Assembly: GCA_022457155.1 (NCBI GenBank)
Contig: JAJGOT010000010.1
Span: 3,460,001-3,524,000 of the forward strand
DNA from: Cladopsammia gracilis
Lineage: Eukaryota; Cnidaria; Anthozoa; Scleractinia; Dendrophylliidae
DNA length: 64,000 nucleotides
Reading direction: 5' to 3'
The notes beneath the pieces were generated by a model. The model saw nothing but the letters and a program-made list of their open reading frames with translations, was not told the origin of the DNA and ran no database searches. The position numbers and the translations under genes were made by a program. Below, one piece after another: positions 1 through 10,300 of the stretch. Position 1 is the stretch's first letter; every line of letters starts with the position of its first letter.

Positions 1-1175
1 CGAGATGAGATGATCGCCTGGCATAAGAAGGTGAGTAACCATGGTAACGGTACTTTTGAGTGACTAACAACCTCGTTCCCAGACTCTTTCTTCTCCATGC
101 TCCCAGAGCGATAGAGGCAAACTAGTCGCAGGGCCTTCTCCTTGTTCACGCGAGAAAGCCCTGCTGACAAGGTGATAGAGAGGCAGGATGTAGAGATTAG
201 AGAGACCAGCCCTATGAGCCAGGTTGAGTTACTTGTTGATAGTCAGCCTAGGCCGGTATTCCGTGCCCGCGCACTCAATTTTTGGCGCCAATTCATGTCA
301 TCGCCAATTGGCATGCAACACGTTCCCAGGCCGTTAGGCGCACTTTACGCTCGCTCGCGAAAGGAACAGAAATTTTGGGGACTAGGTTGGACCCTGCCGT
401 AAAGACCTGAAACGGAACCTGAATCTCAGTCTTAAACGTTTCGAGATGTGAGCATTTGTCTTACTCCTCTTTGGTTGAGCTAATACACTAACTGTTGAAT
501 ATAGAAACAAGACGAGACGCACTCCCTCCCCCTGAGTAACCCACCCACGGATATGGACAGTGAACTGCTCATTACACTCGTGAATGGAGCCGTGACAGCC
601 ATCATGACCAGGTTACAAAGTAAGTCATGAACAAATTAAAAGAATTACTTTTGAGATATTTTAAGAAATACAGTGGAACTAAATGACTTCTTGTTTTCCA
701 TCCAAATAACTAAAGTTGAATCCTCTCCTAAGCGACCGCTTTTTCAAGATACCAAATTGTTTTAGTCAAATCACAGTGCTATCGTCGTAACCAAGATACA
801 CTCGCTCACAGTAATAGTTTATATGCATACAAACATGACAACATTTTGTATTCTCTTGGAACTGCGAAATGTTTCAAACCATCAGTTAGTTTCTTTGTAC
901 ATACATGCACACGTAGATTATTTGTTAACGCAGATTAAAACGGAGGCACTTTTGCGTACTTGTGTAGCAAAATCTTCAGCGTACACGTATGATTCCTTGC
1001 TTACTCAAGGCGTTATAGGTAACATGTAACTATCACTTACTCGAGTGTATTCAATTACTTTTCAGACCTTGCTCAGTATGAAGGCGGTGAAACGAAGGTC
1101 ACCACTCTAATAGCTGCAGCAACAAGTCCTGATAACCTGTGCCGCATGGATCCCGCCTGGCATCCATGGCTTTAA
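1..1175 (+). CDS. TRRAP: TRRAP, last three coding exons (5' part outside window)
   Basis: C-terminal end of transformation/transcription domain-associated protein, the giant inactive PI3K-like scaffold of SAGA and NuA4/TIP60 histone acetyltransferase complexes in the nucleus. Coding exons are 1-30, 505-619 and 1066-1175, with donors GTGAGT at 31 and GTAAGT at 620 and acceptors ending at 504 and 1065. Phases join cleanly (0, then 1). The product ends in the FATC-type tail DNLCRMDPAWHPWL, followed by TAA at 1173-1175. It is preceded by AVTAIMTRLQ, NLAQYEGGE and TLIAAA, which match my memory of vertebrate TRRAP almost residue for residue. The first exon starts before the window. The tail is tail-to-tail with FAM221A. 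No frame damage is visible. Confidence 0.93.
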
Positions 1176-2586
1176 AAACGCGTCATTTTTTATGGTGAAA
1201 AGATCTTCCTCATACCACCTTCGGCCGGGATAAATAAGGCCTGGGAGCGAGTTTCTGTTCCAGAAAACGAAATTTTTTGTGAATTTTTCAAAATGGAATT
1301 TGTTCTTATGACAGTTCTGTCGGCTTACCCACTTTTTGTGTGGACTTGCTACCAATCATACCCATTATAGTCATTCTTTGAAATTTTTGTAATACTCCGC
1401 TGTAAACAAAAGTCGCATTCTGTGGGGAGTATATTCCAGTTAAGCACATTCTCGTCCGAAGAGTCGCGATCCTTTTGGTTAGCATCACTGATCAAGGACT
1501 CTGGTCGGTTCCAATTTGAATGTCGTTTTTGCGCAGACTCGGGAGTTTATTTCGCTTTCAAATCTGATTGGCCGACAATCGAAAATGAGCACTCTGCGCA
1601 TGCTTAACACTTAACAAATCGGAGCCGGCCACAGTCCATCTGGGGACGAGAACTGGTTTAGCAGTAACAGAAATAACGCAACTTTGCCCATGTCTAGTGA
1701 AACTAAACGTTTCCCAAAATAACGCAATTTTGCTTCATTTCCTCTGTAGTCATCCAAACGCTTTCTTAAAAGAACGTAATTTTGTCTATTCCTAGTAAAA
1801 CGTTTTCCGTTTATTCCGCTATTGGGAGCAGAATAAACAGTATTATTTCCTTTATTCCGTTGTGATGGAATATATATTTCCATTGCTGCATAGATATGCT
1901 ATTAAACTCATAGTTATCAAGAACATTATAAACTTCCTTCAGTTCTTCATTTTATTTTTCACTTTTTTATGCAAGTGTAATATACAAGTGTAATAATATT
2001 AAATAAATAAGTTATACAAAACCTGTGTCTGAAAACGTTTTTTTAAAAATGTTTGCCTCGAAATTTTTGCTTTAAAAGTGAATCTTATCCCAGCCAAATC
2101 TACACTGCAATAAACTGTTCCATGTTTGCTGTGTGTTAACATTTTAAAATTGCTGCTTGTACACATCAGCTTTCGTACGAATGTCGTCCCCGTTTGGCCG
2201 AGCAGACGGTAGTCGCTGGACGATAGTCGCTGAGCGATAAAAAATCTCTTGTCCAACTCCCATCCTTAAACTCTCGTGCAACTCTTATCTGTCTTGGACA
2301 ACTCTCGTTTCCATTTCACTGAACCATACAATGCCGCGCACGTTCGTACATCAAACCAAGACGTGCAAAATGCGGACTTTCTCGCATTCTTTTTACTGCA
2401 AGAAATTTTCGCGACAATTCTCGAAAGTTTGGCGAGTTGAAAAAGTCACTTCAAATTTTGCTCGTTTCTGTTTACATCGTGGAAACTGCAAATAAATTCA
2501 TGTTGCGAAATTTTCTCATCTTTACATCAACACACTCATTTGCCATTGATCGCTGCTCCATTTTCTTGTTCGTCGTGTTCTCTGAT
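1176..2586. other. Convergent intergenic stretch (TRRAP and FAM221A 3' regions)
   Basis: Expected to hold the TRRAP 3' UTR and the opposite-strand FAM221A 3' UTR. AATAAA-type polyadenylation signals occur on the plus strand near 2000-2010. I see no coding exon: the open frames here are short and lack splice or family support. Confidence 0.5.
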
Positions 2587-4439
2587 TCACCTCTTCTGTC
2601 TTGCTGTCTGGGTCCCAGGGCTTCTGGGTGGACCAGCGGACTTGGATGTTGAGGATGCCTTACTCGGCCCAGTCTTCCTAGCAGCACCTCCTGTGCTCTG
2701 TCGCCCAGCACTTGGTTCTGTTAGCCTGTTAGGTTGCGGTGACCTCTGAAGTCTGGCTTGCTCTTTCTCTGCCTTCAGCTATTAAACGAATAACATTTAA
2801 CAAATGAAGGAGATCTTACTGCTTTTAAGTAGAGAGGGGCAAAGGAGCGGGAACCTGGGAGAGATAATTATAGAGGGTGAAAACTGGGGGGAGAGAAGCA
2901 AGTATGAACTATAATAAAATGTAATTTCTGGGATGGGAGGCAAGATAGGACAAAAAATGGAATGTTGCACAATATTCAGTAATTTCAAATAAGCAGAGGC
3001 AGGAGCTGCTAAGGAAGCAAGTGTGATCCCAGCCATTTTGTGCTCTCGTGTTCCCTGTTGCGAGGAGTATGAAAACCAGACTCCCTGAAACGGCTGGAAA
3101 TCAAGACTGCTAAGGTTGTGGCGGGAACTGGAATTAAAGCATATAGGAAGTGCAAAGTTCTGTTCTAAGATTGTTTAACAAGCAAGGCCTGGCCTAAAAA
3201 CATATACACAGTGCATTTCTCACCCTTGCTTGGTAACGCTTTTCAAAATAAGCCATGTCTTCTTCCTCTGTCGTCCTGCGTGCCACCTGCCCTGCGACAC
3301 CACCCATCCCATCCTCTAGTGACAGTGCAGCCACACCTGTATGGGCTCTGAGGAATGGATGGTCATCAGGCCCTAGCCAAAAAGATATTCAATGTTTCCT
3401 TATGAAGTCTTTGAAGGGTAAATAAGGTAAGGTAGGTGATAATGCACATGAGCCACAGGTAACCCACTTCCAGGGGTTCTCTATATTTTTGGGTGGGGGT
3501 GTGCCTATACCCCCCCTCCATCCCCACCCCCCCCCCAACCCCACCACTCTGGGACTCTGAAACCTTACCCTATGCCAGACCATGTTCAGCTGATTTTGCA
3601 ACCCTATACTAGACTCGACAATGTAAATCCCTACCTTATCCCAGACTTGCTATTTTTTGCATATCAGAGCCATTATGTAGAACCATAGTGATTTTACTGG
3701 AAAGCCATCTGTCAACAATGTTGCAGTGATGGTTTTATTTCCGTTTAGGAAAAGCTCTTTCTCTTCCAAGTTTCAATTCCTATTTTAGACTTAATTCTTC
3801 ACACCACTGATCAGTTTCCCGGCAAATGATACCCTGTTCTAGACCAAACCTCTGATTTCTATACCCTATCCCAGACTATACTGCTTGAAAACCATACCCT
3901 TCACAGTGGCATATAAGAATCCCCCCCCCCCCCTGGGGTGCCCCCTTGACCGGAGCTTAACCAGGTTTACATAGCATAAATACCTAGAAGTATTGCTACT
4001 CCCCCTGAATGGGATGCTAGTCCATTGCATTTTGTCGCACAGTGGTACCCATTTATACACCAGGATGAAGAGAGATGATGTTGAGTGAAGTTTCGTCTAC
4101 AGAAACAACATTACAGCAGAAAACTATTTTTACTGACAAACTAGAATCAATGTTGACTTGTTTCCTGTATTAGAATGGGCCACTTCTTGCATGGACTGCC
4201 TGTAGCCTGGGTATCCCGTGCACCTACCTATGGGCTGTTCCAGCATATGCATGGGTGGAGGACCAATGCCGCTGTCATCCAGGCGCATGTAGCCATCCAT
4301 CAGTGAGCTGAACCCTGTTATTCCACCCATAGCTGCATATGGAACATCTTGACCGACAGGGTGACCACGAGCCAGTCGTTCCTCTTTTGTCTCTACAATT
4401 GTCTATATTACAGGAAAAGATTTTTAGACTAAATTGTAA

Positions 4440-4474
<35 letters not shown>

Positions 4475-7076
4475 ATGTATACAATTTATACAGCAAATAT
4501 TACTAATAAAAAGGGTATTATGACATTTTTAATTTAGGGTTTTGTTTCTAATAATTATTATTGTTGACTTGGAAATGTGCTTAGGTATAAAGGTTTAAAA
4601 ATCAAATCATAATTTATAATATAGAGCGAACTCTTTCTAAACCGGACACCCTCAGGACCAGCATTAGCTGTCTGCCTTAAAGGGAGGGTTTCACAGTTCC
4701 GCGCATGTGCAAGCTATGATGCAACCAATTTAATTTCATTGTTTAGACCAATCAGAAGTGAGTGGATAACTCTGGTGGGAAATTTGCCCGTAAAAATGTC
4801 ACGGTCAGTCAGCTGATCGAATGGATGATTATACATACCCATGTGTGCCAGGAAAGTCACCAGAGTGTAGAATAAATCCTTTGGGTCAAAGGTTTTGTTC
4901 AGTGTTGACTTTGTCAGTGAAATCTGTTGAAATTTTCTGTGAATTTTGGTCATCCTTCACTTTGTTTGGACTAAATATCATCATCATCATCTTGTCTCAT
5001 CGCGCCAGTAGTCGCATAAGGCCGGACTAAATATAGTATGTGATTATTGAAGTAGATGTGAGTGGTTTTTTAACCGATAAAATTGGTAAGAAAGCGAATA
5101 AAGCATTTTAATCTATGCACATGTGCCGAACCATGAAACCATCCCTTTAAAGACAGTTTTGTTGCAGACAAAGAAGTAAAATTTGGCCGGGACTAGCCAA
5201 CCACTGATGTCCACCTCAGAGAGGTGTCCTCTTCTCTCTTCGTTCCCGCCCCCCCTCTCTTCCATAATATTGTACCCACCTTGTGAGCATATGTTGGTTC
5301 TCCACAGCCACAAGTGTAGGAACTTCTGAAGGCTTTACATGCACAGCCCTTAGTGCACTTGAAAGGTGACGCTTCTAAATGATCATCAGCAAAGTGCTTA
5401 CACTGACATCTGATTGGCTGTGTGCCGTTCTTTGGCACATAGTGATAACTCTTACATTTACAGCCACTCGCTCGACACGGCAGTGGGATAGGTCTGCTTT
5501 GTGGCAAGGTCTCATAATCTGTTTTATGCTGTTTGTACCTAAGATTAAGAAAACAATGGAAATCTAATATGAAAATTTAATTTAACTGATATTCTTAAAA
5601 TGTAAGAACATCATAAAAAATACAGTGGAAAACAAAGTAAGAGCTGGTCTGCTTCTTTGTTCAAGTGGTCAGCCCACAGGAGGAGGAGGAGGAGGAGGTG
5701 GAGGCGCAGCGATGTTGTGGTTAGCACATTGGACTTCAGATCTAAAGGTCTGTGGTTCAAGGCCTGGTCTTGGATGTCCTGTTGTTTCCTTAGACAAGAA
5801 ACTTTACTCCTCGTTGTCTCTCCCCACCCAGGTGAATAAATGGGTGCCGGCATGAAAATGCTGGGAGTGACCCTGTGATTGACTAGCATCTCATCCAGGG
5901 TGCAGCTTATTACTACCAGTTGCTTTACGCTATGGAATAACCAAGTAAACCTTTTAGCCCTAAGAGAATTAAGGACACGATCACACAAGACAAGTTCTCT
6001 TGATATCCAAACAATTTCTCCCCACTACTTCTATAGGAAATGTATAGGACTAGAAATGAGAATTGAAATTTTGATGTTAGGGCTTAAAGGGTTAAGCTCC
6101 GGCCGAGTGGGTCACCTGTGGTTCATGTGCAACTTTACCTTACCATATAGGAAAAATAAATTGATGTATCAGACTTCAACAAACCAAGATAACTGGAAAG
6201 TATGCTTACAAGAGTTAAAAATAATTTAAAAACCAGAAAAACTCTCTCTCACTCTGTACACAATGTAGATATTTCATTTATTTTACCTGTGATTACAGAA
6301 ACACATTGTTTCTGGGCCGACCATTTTACAGTCCATACCATTAGGAGCTGTCCAGCTAACAAAAAGCCTGTTTTTCATTCTCATTGGTAGAACCTTTTTC
6401 TTATACTCTTCATACTCTTCAGGAGTAAAGAGTTTTCCACCATCATCGTCACCAACTATCCTACAACAGAAAACAAATGACACTGTTTATAACATGTCCT
6501 CATGAGCTTGCATGTAGCGGCACGGTGATGTACCAATGATTAGCATGTTGGACTTCACATCCCAAGGTCAGTGGTTTGAGCCCAGGTCTTGGCTGTCCAC
6601 AGTTGCATTTTGGCTTTCAGTTTGGGCTCTATCATGTCGTTGTCGCCTTAAGTGTTCCATGTAGTATCAGCCTTGCTTACTTTATTTTATTCACATTTTT
6701 GGCTGATTAGGCTGGTAACAGCTAGAATTATACCATGCATTAATTAATTGCTTAATTGACTGAGTGTTGTTTGCAGGCCTACAACCTTAGAATCACTACT
6801 TTTTTATCTATTTTATTGACAGTCAGCTTGTTTTCCCTAAATTAAGCTTATTTACAAGCAAAACCCTCAAAACTATTAAATTTTATATGCAGACATGACC
6901 TATAATTGAATTATATAAGCTTACTTAAGCTTAAGTTATTAAAATGAGATAAGTTTTTAGAGAAGTACTGTATATTTATTATAAATGCAAGCCACAAACC
7001 TACGATATTCCAAGTATTGATCAATAGAACCTGCAGCATTGCGATCTAGTTTCAAATGTATTGGATTTCCGGCCAT
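2587..7076 (-). CDS. FAM221A: FAM221A (C7orf46-like) protein, complete, 6 coding exons
   Basis: Minus-strand gene with coding exons 7000-7076, 6287-6460, 5280-5538, 4228-4402, 3224-3372 and 2587-2778. The sum is 1026 nt, giving 341 aa, and all introns are GT-AG with matching phases. Family landmarks are seen in order: [20 protein letters not shown] (exons 1-2), [20 protein letters not shown] (exons 2-3), the cysteine-rich block of exon 3 (about residues 85-170, with [20 protein letters not shown] and [10 protein letters not shown]), [18 protein letters not shown] and [11 protein letters not shown] (exon 4), [15 protein letters not shown] (exon 5), and a basic Ser/Pro/Gln-rich tail (exon 6). 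Biochemical function is unknown. The vertebrate gene is testis-enriched, as I recall. The start is head-to-head with ZSWIM2, 253 bp apart. The last exon is the least conserved and rests on splice phase and the stop at 2587-2589. Confidence 0.92.
2820..3223. other. FAM221A intron 5
   Basis: Purine-rich intronic sequence between FAM221A exons 5 and 6 (intron 2779-3223). No gene, RNA or element boundary recognised. Confidence 0.4.
3945..4080 (-). repeat. 3' body fragment of a tRNA-derived SINE, reverse orientation
   Basis: The reverse complement reads as the same body sequence that follows the tRNA-like head at 5704-5950: a stretch meaning 'ATGGGTACCACTG', then 'GGACTAGCATCCCATTC', then a block ending 'AAGCTCCGGTC'. 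The tRNA-like head is absent, so this is a truncated copy. It lies in the intron between FAM221A exons 4 and 5. Confidence 0.6.
4440..4473. repeat. (AAT)n microsatellite
   Basis: About eleven uninterrupted ATA/AAT triplets in the FAM221A intron just upstream of exon 4. Confidence 0.95.
5683..6146 (+). repeat. tRNA-derived SINE with GGA-repeat head and internal insertion
   Basis: The tRNA-like head at about 5704-5770 has an A-box-like TGGTTAGCACATTGG and a B-box-like GTGGTTCAAGGCC. A conserved body follows (ATAAATGGGTGCCGGC, GACTAGCATCTCATCCAG). After a roughly 140-bp unrelated stretch (about 5950-6090) the body resumes as AAGCTCCGGCCGAGTGGG up to about 6146. The head is preceded by (GGA)n. 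It lies in FAM221A intron 2, antisense to the gene. Confidence 0.7.
6514..6640 (+). repeat. tRNA-derived SINE head (second copy)
   Basis: Same layout as the head at 5704: ATGATTAGCATGTTGGACTT (A-box region), then GTCAGTGGTTTGAGCCC (B-box region), then GGTCTTGGCTGTCC. The body is diverged or missing. It lies in the first FAM221A intron. Confidence 0.65.
6641..6998. other. FAM221A intron 1, remainder
   Basis: AT-rich intron with several AAGCTTA motifs. No coding or RNA feature seen. Confidence 0.4.
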
Positions 7077-7329
7077 AATTCTCTCAAAATAAAGGTAAAA
7101 TCAGAGCGAAATGACTCCAAACTTTTTTCGTTTCCAAAACAACAAGATCTTACGTCATATAAAGGAAATGAAATATCCCCTGACAGTTAGTTCCAGTTCT
7201 CCCCCTCCTAAAATCGTTGCCAAGCAAGCGTGAAAACGAGGCAAAAACAAAATTTTGCAAAATTCAAGTTTGGCTTGTCATGACTTTTTTTCGAAATTAT
7301 TAGGAATACCTTTACTAAACAGTTCCAAC
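7077..7329. promoter_or_regulatory. Bidirectional FAM221A/ZSWIM2 promoter
   Basis: Only 253 bp separate the FAM221A ATG (7074-7076, minus) from the ZSWIM2 ATG (7330, plus). Any 5' UTRs and core promoters of both genes must lie here unless untranslated first exons exist further out. No TATA box is obvious. An X-box-like site is at 7216-7228, and a CRE half-site-like TTACGTCA lies near 7152. The sharing of the interval is seen directly; co-regulation is inferred. Confidence 0.75.
7216..7228 (+). promoter_or_regulatory. RFX X-box-like site
   Basis: GTTGCCAAGCAAG fits the RFX motif GTNRCC-N(0-3)-RGYAAC with one mismatch in the right half-site. RFX factors drive ciliary gene programmes in animals. 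It lies about 100 bp from the ZSWIM2 ATG and 140 bp from the FAM221A ATG. Confidence 0.55.
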
Positions 7330-10300
7330 ATGGCTCGTCGGGTTCCTTGGAGACGTGTTTGTCCTGATGTTGTCATGAACAGGATCGATGAAGCGATCCA
7401 AGCAAGAATTTATCTTCTTCGCGAGACGGGACCAACTGGGTTTCTTTTGAAGGTAGATGGTTCGGATCGAAAATTCAAGGTTTGTTTTAATAATATTTGT
7501 TTCCAGACAATAACATTATAGCAAGTACGTTCTTGGCTTTGTTTGTCTACGAGTTCAGTACGGTTCAGGCTTTGCCGTCAAAGACAGCAGATCGTTGCTA
7601 AAGCAAAAATTCCAAACACCATTAGCTAGGTAGTTCCGGTGTTTATGATGTCGGTATTAAAGCTTATTTTTTATACAATGATGCAGCAATTTTAAATCGC
7701 TACTTATCCAGGTTAATATGGATAAAATACCTTGAAGTGAAGGGAAAGACAAATCTTCGATACTGCACAATGAATACAATGACTAAGATTAGAATATTTT
7801 TTATTGTTTTGTCCCAGAAACGTATTTTGACATAAGCTAATATAAATTTTATAACAAGTTTATAAGCTTCTTAAGCTTATATTTTATAAGAAAGCTCCTG
7901 TACATGGAAATAACATGCATGAATTATTCCCGTTTATCAGGTGTTCTTGGGTGATCAGCATTCTTGTACATGTCAAACTTTTATGAAGGAAAAAGAGCTC
8001 TGTGTTCATATCCTATGGTAAGTCAACTGCAGAATGTTTTTGTATATGCATGCACACAGTCTGTCCTCTATTGCACCAACATGTATCTCAGGCATACAAT
8101 CTATGCAATCAAATCCCATGTTGCAGACACCTCTCCACTGAAATAGGACACCCCATCAATACAAACAGGTGTAGAATTCTAGAGGAATAATTTTTACTGA
8201 AAATAACTCCCACTATTTACAGACTTCATCTGTTACTGAGACAAAATTATGGTCCTATTTAAGGGGTGGTGAATGGTAAATCCGAGACTCGCCGAGACCC
8301 TTGTTTCAAAATCCGAGACTGAGACCGCAGCTACGTTATAAAATCCGAGCCCGAGACCCAATGCGGGAAAAAACCGAGCCTGATACTCAGTGCTAAAAAT
8401 ATCCGAATCACCTATCAAACAACAAACAAGGATGAAGAATGAGAATGCTTGACAAAAGTATCCGAGACTCTGAGACCTCGAGGGAAAAAATCCGAGACTC
8501 CAAGACAGAAAAAGAATCAGCCAAACGAGACTTTGAGACTTATAACAAAAAATGCCGAGATTTCGGGACCAGACCAAAATTTTCCGAGACCCATGATTTT
8601 GAAGGTACCATTCACCACCCCTTATTTATAAAGGGCTCCATTAAAGCAGAAGCTGACTGTATACACAATTACATACCTTTGCCTACCCTCCATCCACATG
8701 CACACGAGACCACTAACTATCATACCAGTAATTAAAATAATAATAACTATAGTTCAATTAATTTTATCAACAAAATTCTTGATTGTGATTGGTCATCCGT
8801 GTGCCTATTTCTTGCATAATTGGCACGCAGTCACGTGGGTGTCCAATTACAGCTATCCAATTACAACTTTTTGTAATTGGATAGCTGTAATTGGACACCT
8901 GTGTTGTGTGTCAACAATCAGGTGCACTTAAATGAGTTCAGTCTGTTTTGCTGTTTTCCTCTTGCTTTCAAAATGATAGAAAATTTCCTTGACATTTTGA
9001 GTACAAAAAAGTCCACACAGACTTTTTAATCCCAAAATTTTGTTATTGATGCAATAGTAATTGAACTTCGTGTCATACAATTTGGGGTAATTGTGTTCGT
9101 AAATTACAAATTGTCCTCATGCTACGTGCTCGGCCGATTTTTTAATTACTCGCCCAATTACTCCCTGAATTGTACTCCACTCAGTCCTGTACATGTGAGA
9201 TATTTTCATGATTTATTATGCCAGCTACCAGCTATTAATGACAGTCTTGATAAGGTCTATATCATCTGCTTTATTTGTGTAGGGTACTGCTTAAGAAATT
9301 TCGAGTGCCCAAAGAAAATCAAAGTAAGTTGATTCTTAGTTATGTTTAAATTATTTACATTACTGACAGTTACTTAATTTTAAAGGGGCAGTGACGTCTT
9401 AAGTAAAGGTTAATAACAATATTATTATAATTGAAGGCTTTCCTGCAAAAAGAGCCTATATCGCTTTTTGGGCCAATTTTCATTTTTTACAAGATCAAGA
9501 TAATGTTTGGCAGACTGACTTGTTTTGACATAACAAACATCATTTTGAATTTTTTAGTTGATTGACGCCTTGTTTTAGAGAAATAACATTGAAAAAAAAA
9601 ATGCGGCAGCATCTTTGGAAAGCCATGCAAAGGTATTGTACACGTTTAACCAGAAACAAAAGAAATTTATTTCTCAAAAACAAGGCTCAATTCAGCAAAA
9701 AAATTACAGAACGATGCTTGTCATGTCAAAACAAGTCAGTCTGCCAAAAATTACCTGATCCTGCAAAAAATGAAAATCGGCCCCATTAGAGATATTTATA
9801 GACCCTTTTTGCAGGAATGCCTTCAATTATTATATTATTGTTGTAGCATGGTTTTGACCAAAAACACTGCCCCTTTAAATAATGTAATTTTTTTTCTCAA
9901 CCTGAGAGAAAGCTAATAACCTGTTAATTAAGCCCCAAATAATAGTGATTAGCACCTAATTTCTCCTTGCAATGTCACTACACAATCAAAATATAGAGGT
10001 CATGAGAATAAAGGGAATGATCAGCAAGGATGTGTACTGTTGTCTTGAAGTCGACTAAACAATGTAATATGTACCCTGCTAACAGTGAGTCCCCTCTGAT
10101 CTTACTAAAGCGGAACCCTGGCTGCTTGTATGCCCTTAAGCAATTTATTATTATAATATTGAGATCAGTAAGGAGAGTTTATGATATTGGTGCTTAAAGG
10201 ATTAATAAATGAACAACTTATGAACATTCAATTTTTAGTTATTTTTCAACTGTCATTGGTGGAGCGCGAGATTAATGAGGTCATGAGAGGATGTTATGCA

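Noticed and set aside
142..402. Open frame in the first TRRAP intron
   Set aside because: It lies between two well-supported TRRAP exons and has no family resemblance or splice support. The sequence looks like dispersed repeat.
4275..4496. Frame with a poly-isoleucine run
   Set aside because: Translation of the (AAT)n microsatellite. The real FAM221A exon 4 lies in another frame.
8233..8735. Frames of about 100 aa around the CCGAGAC repeats
   Set aside because: They span a MITE and its degenerate simple repeats.
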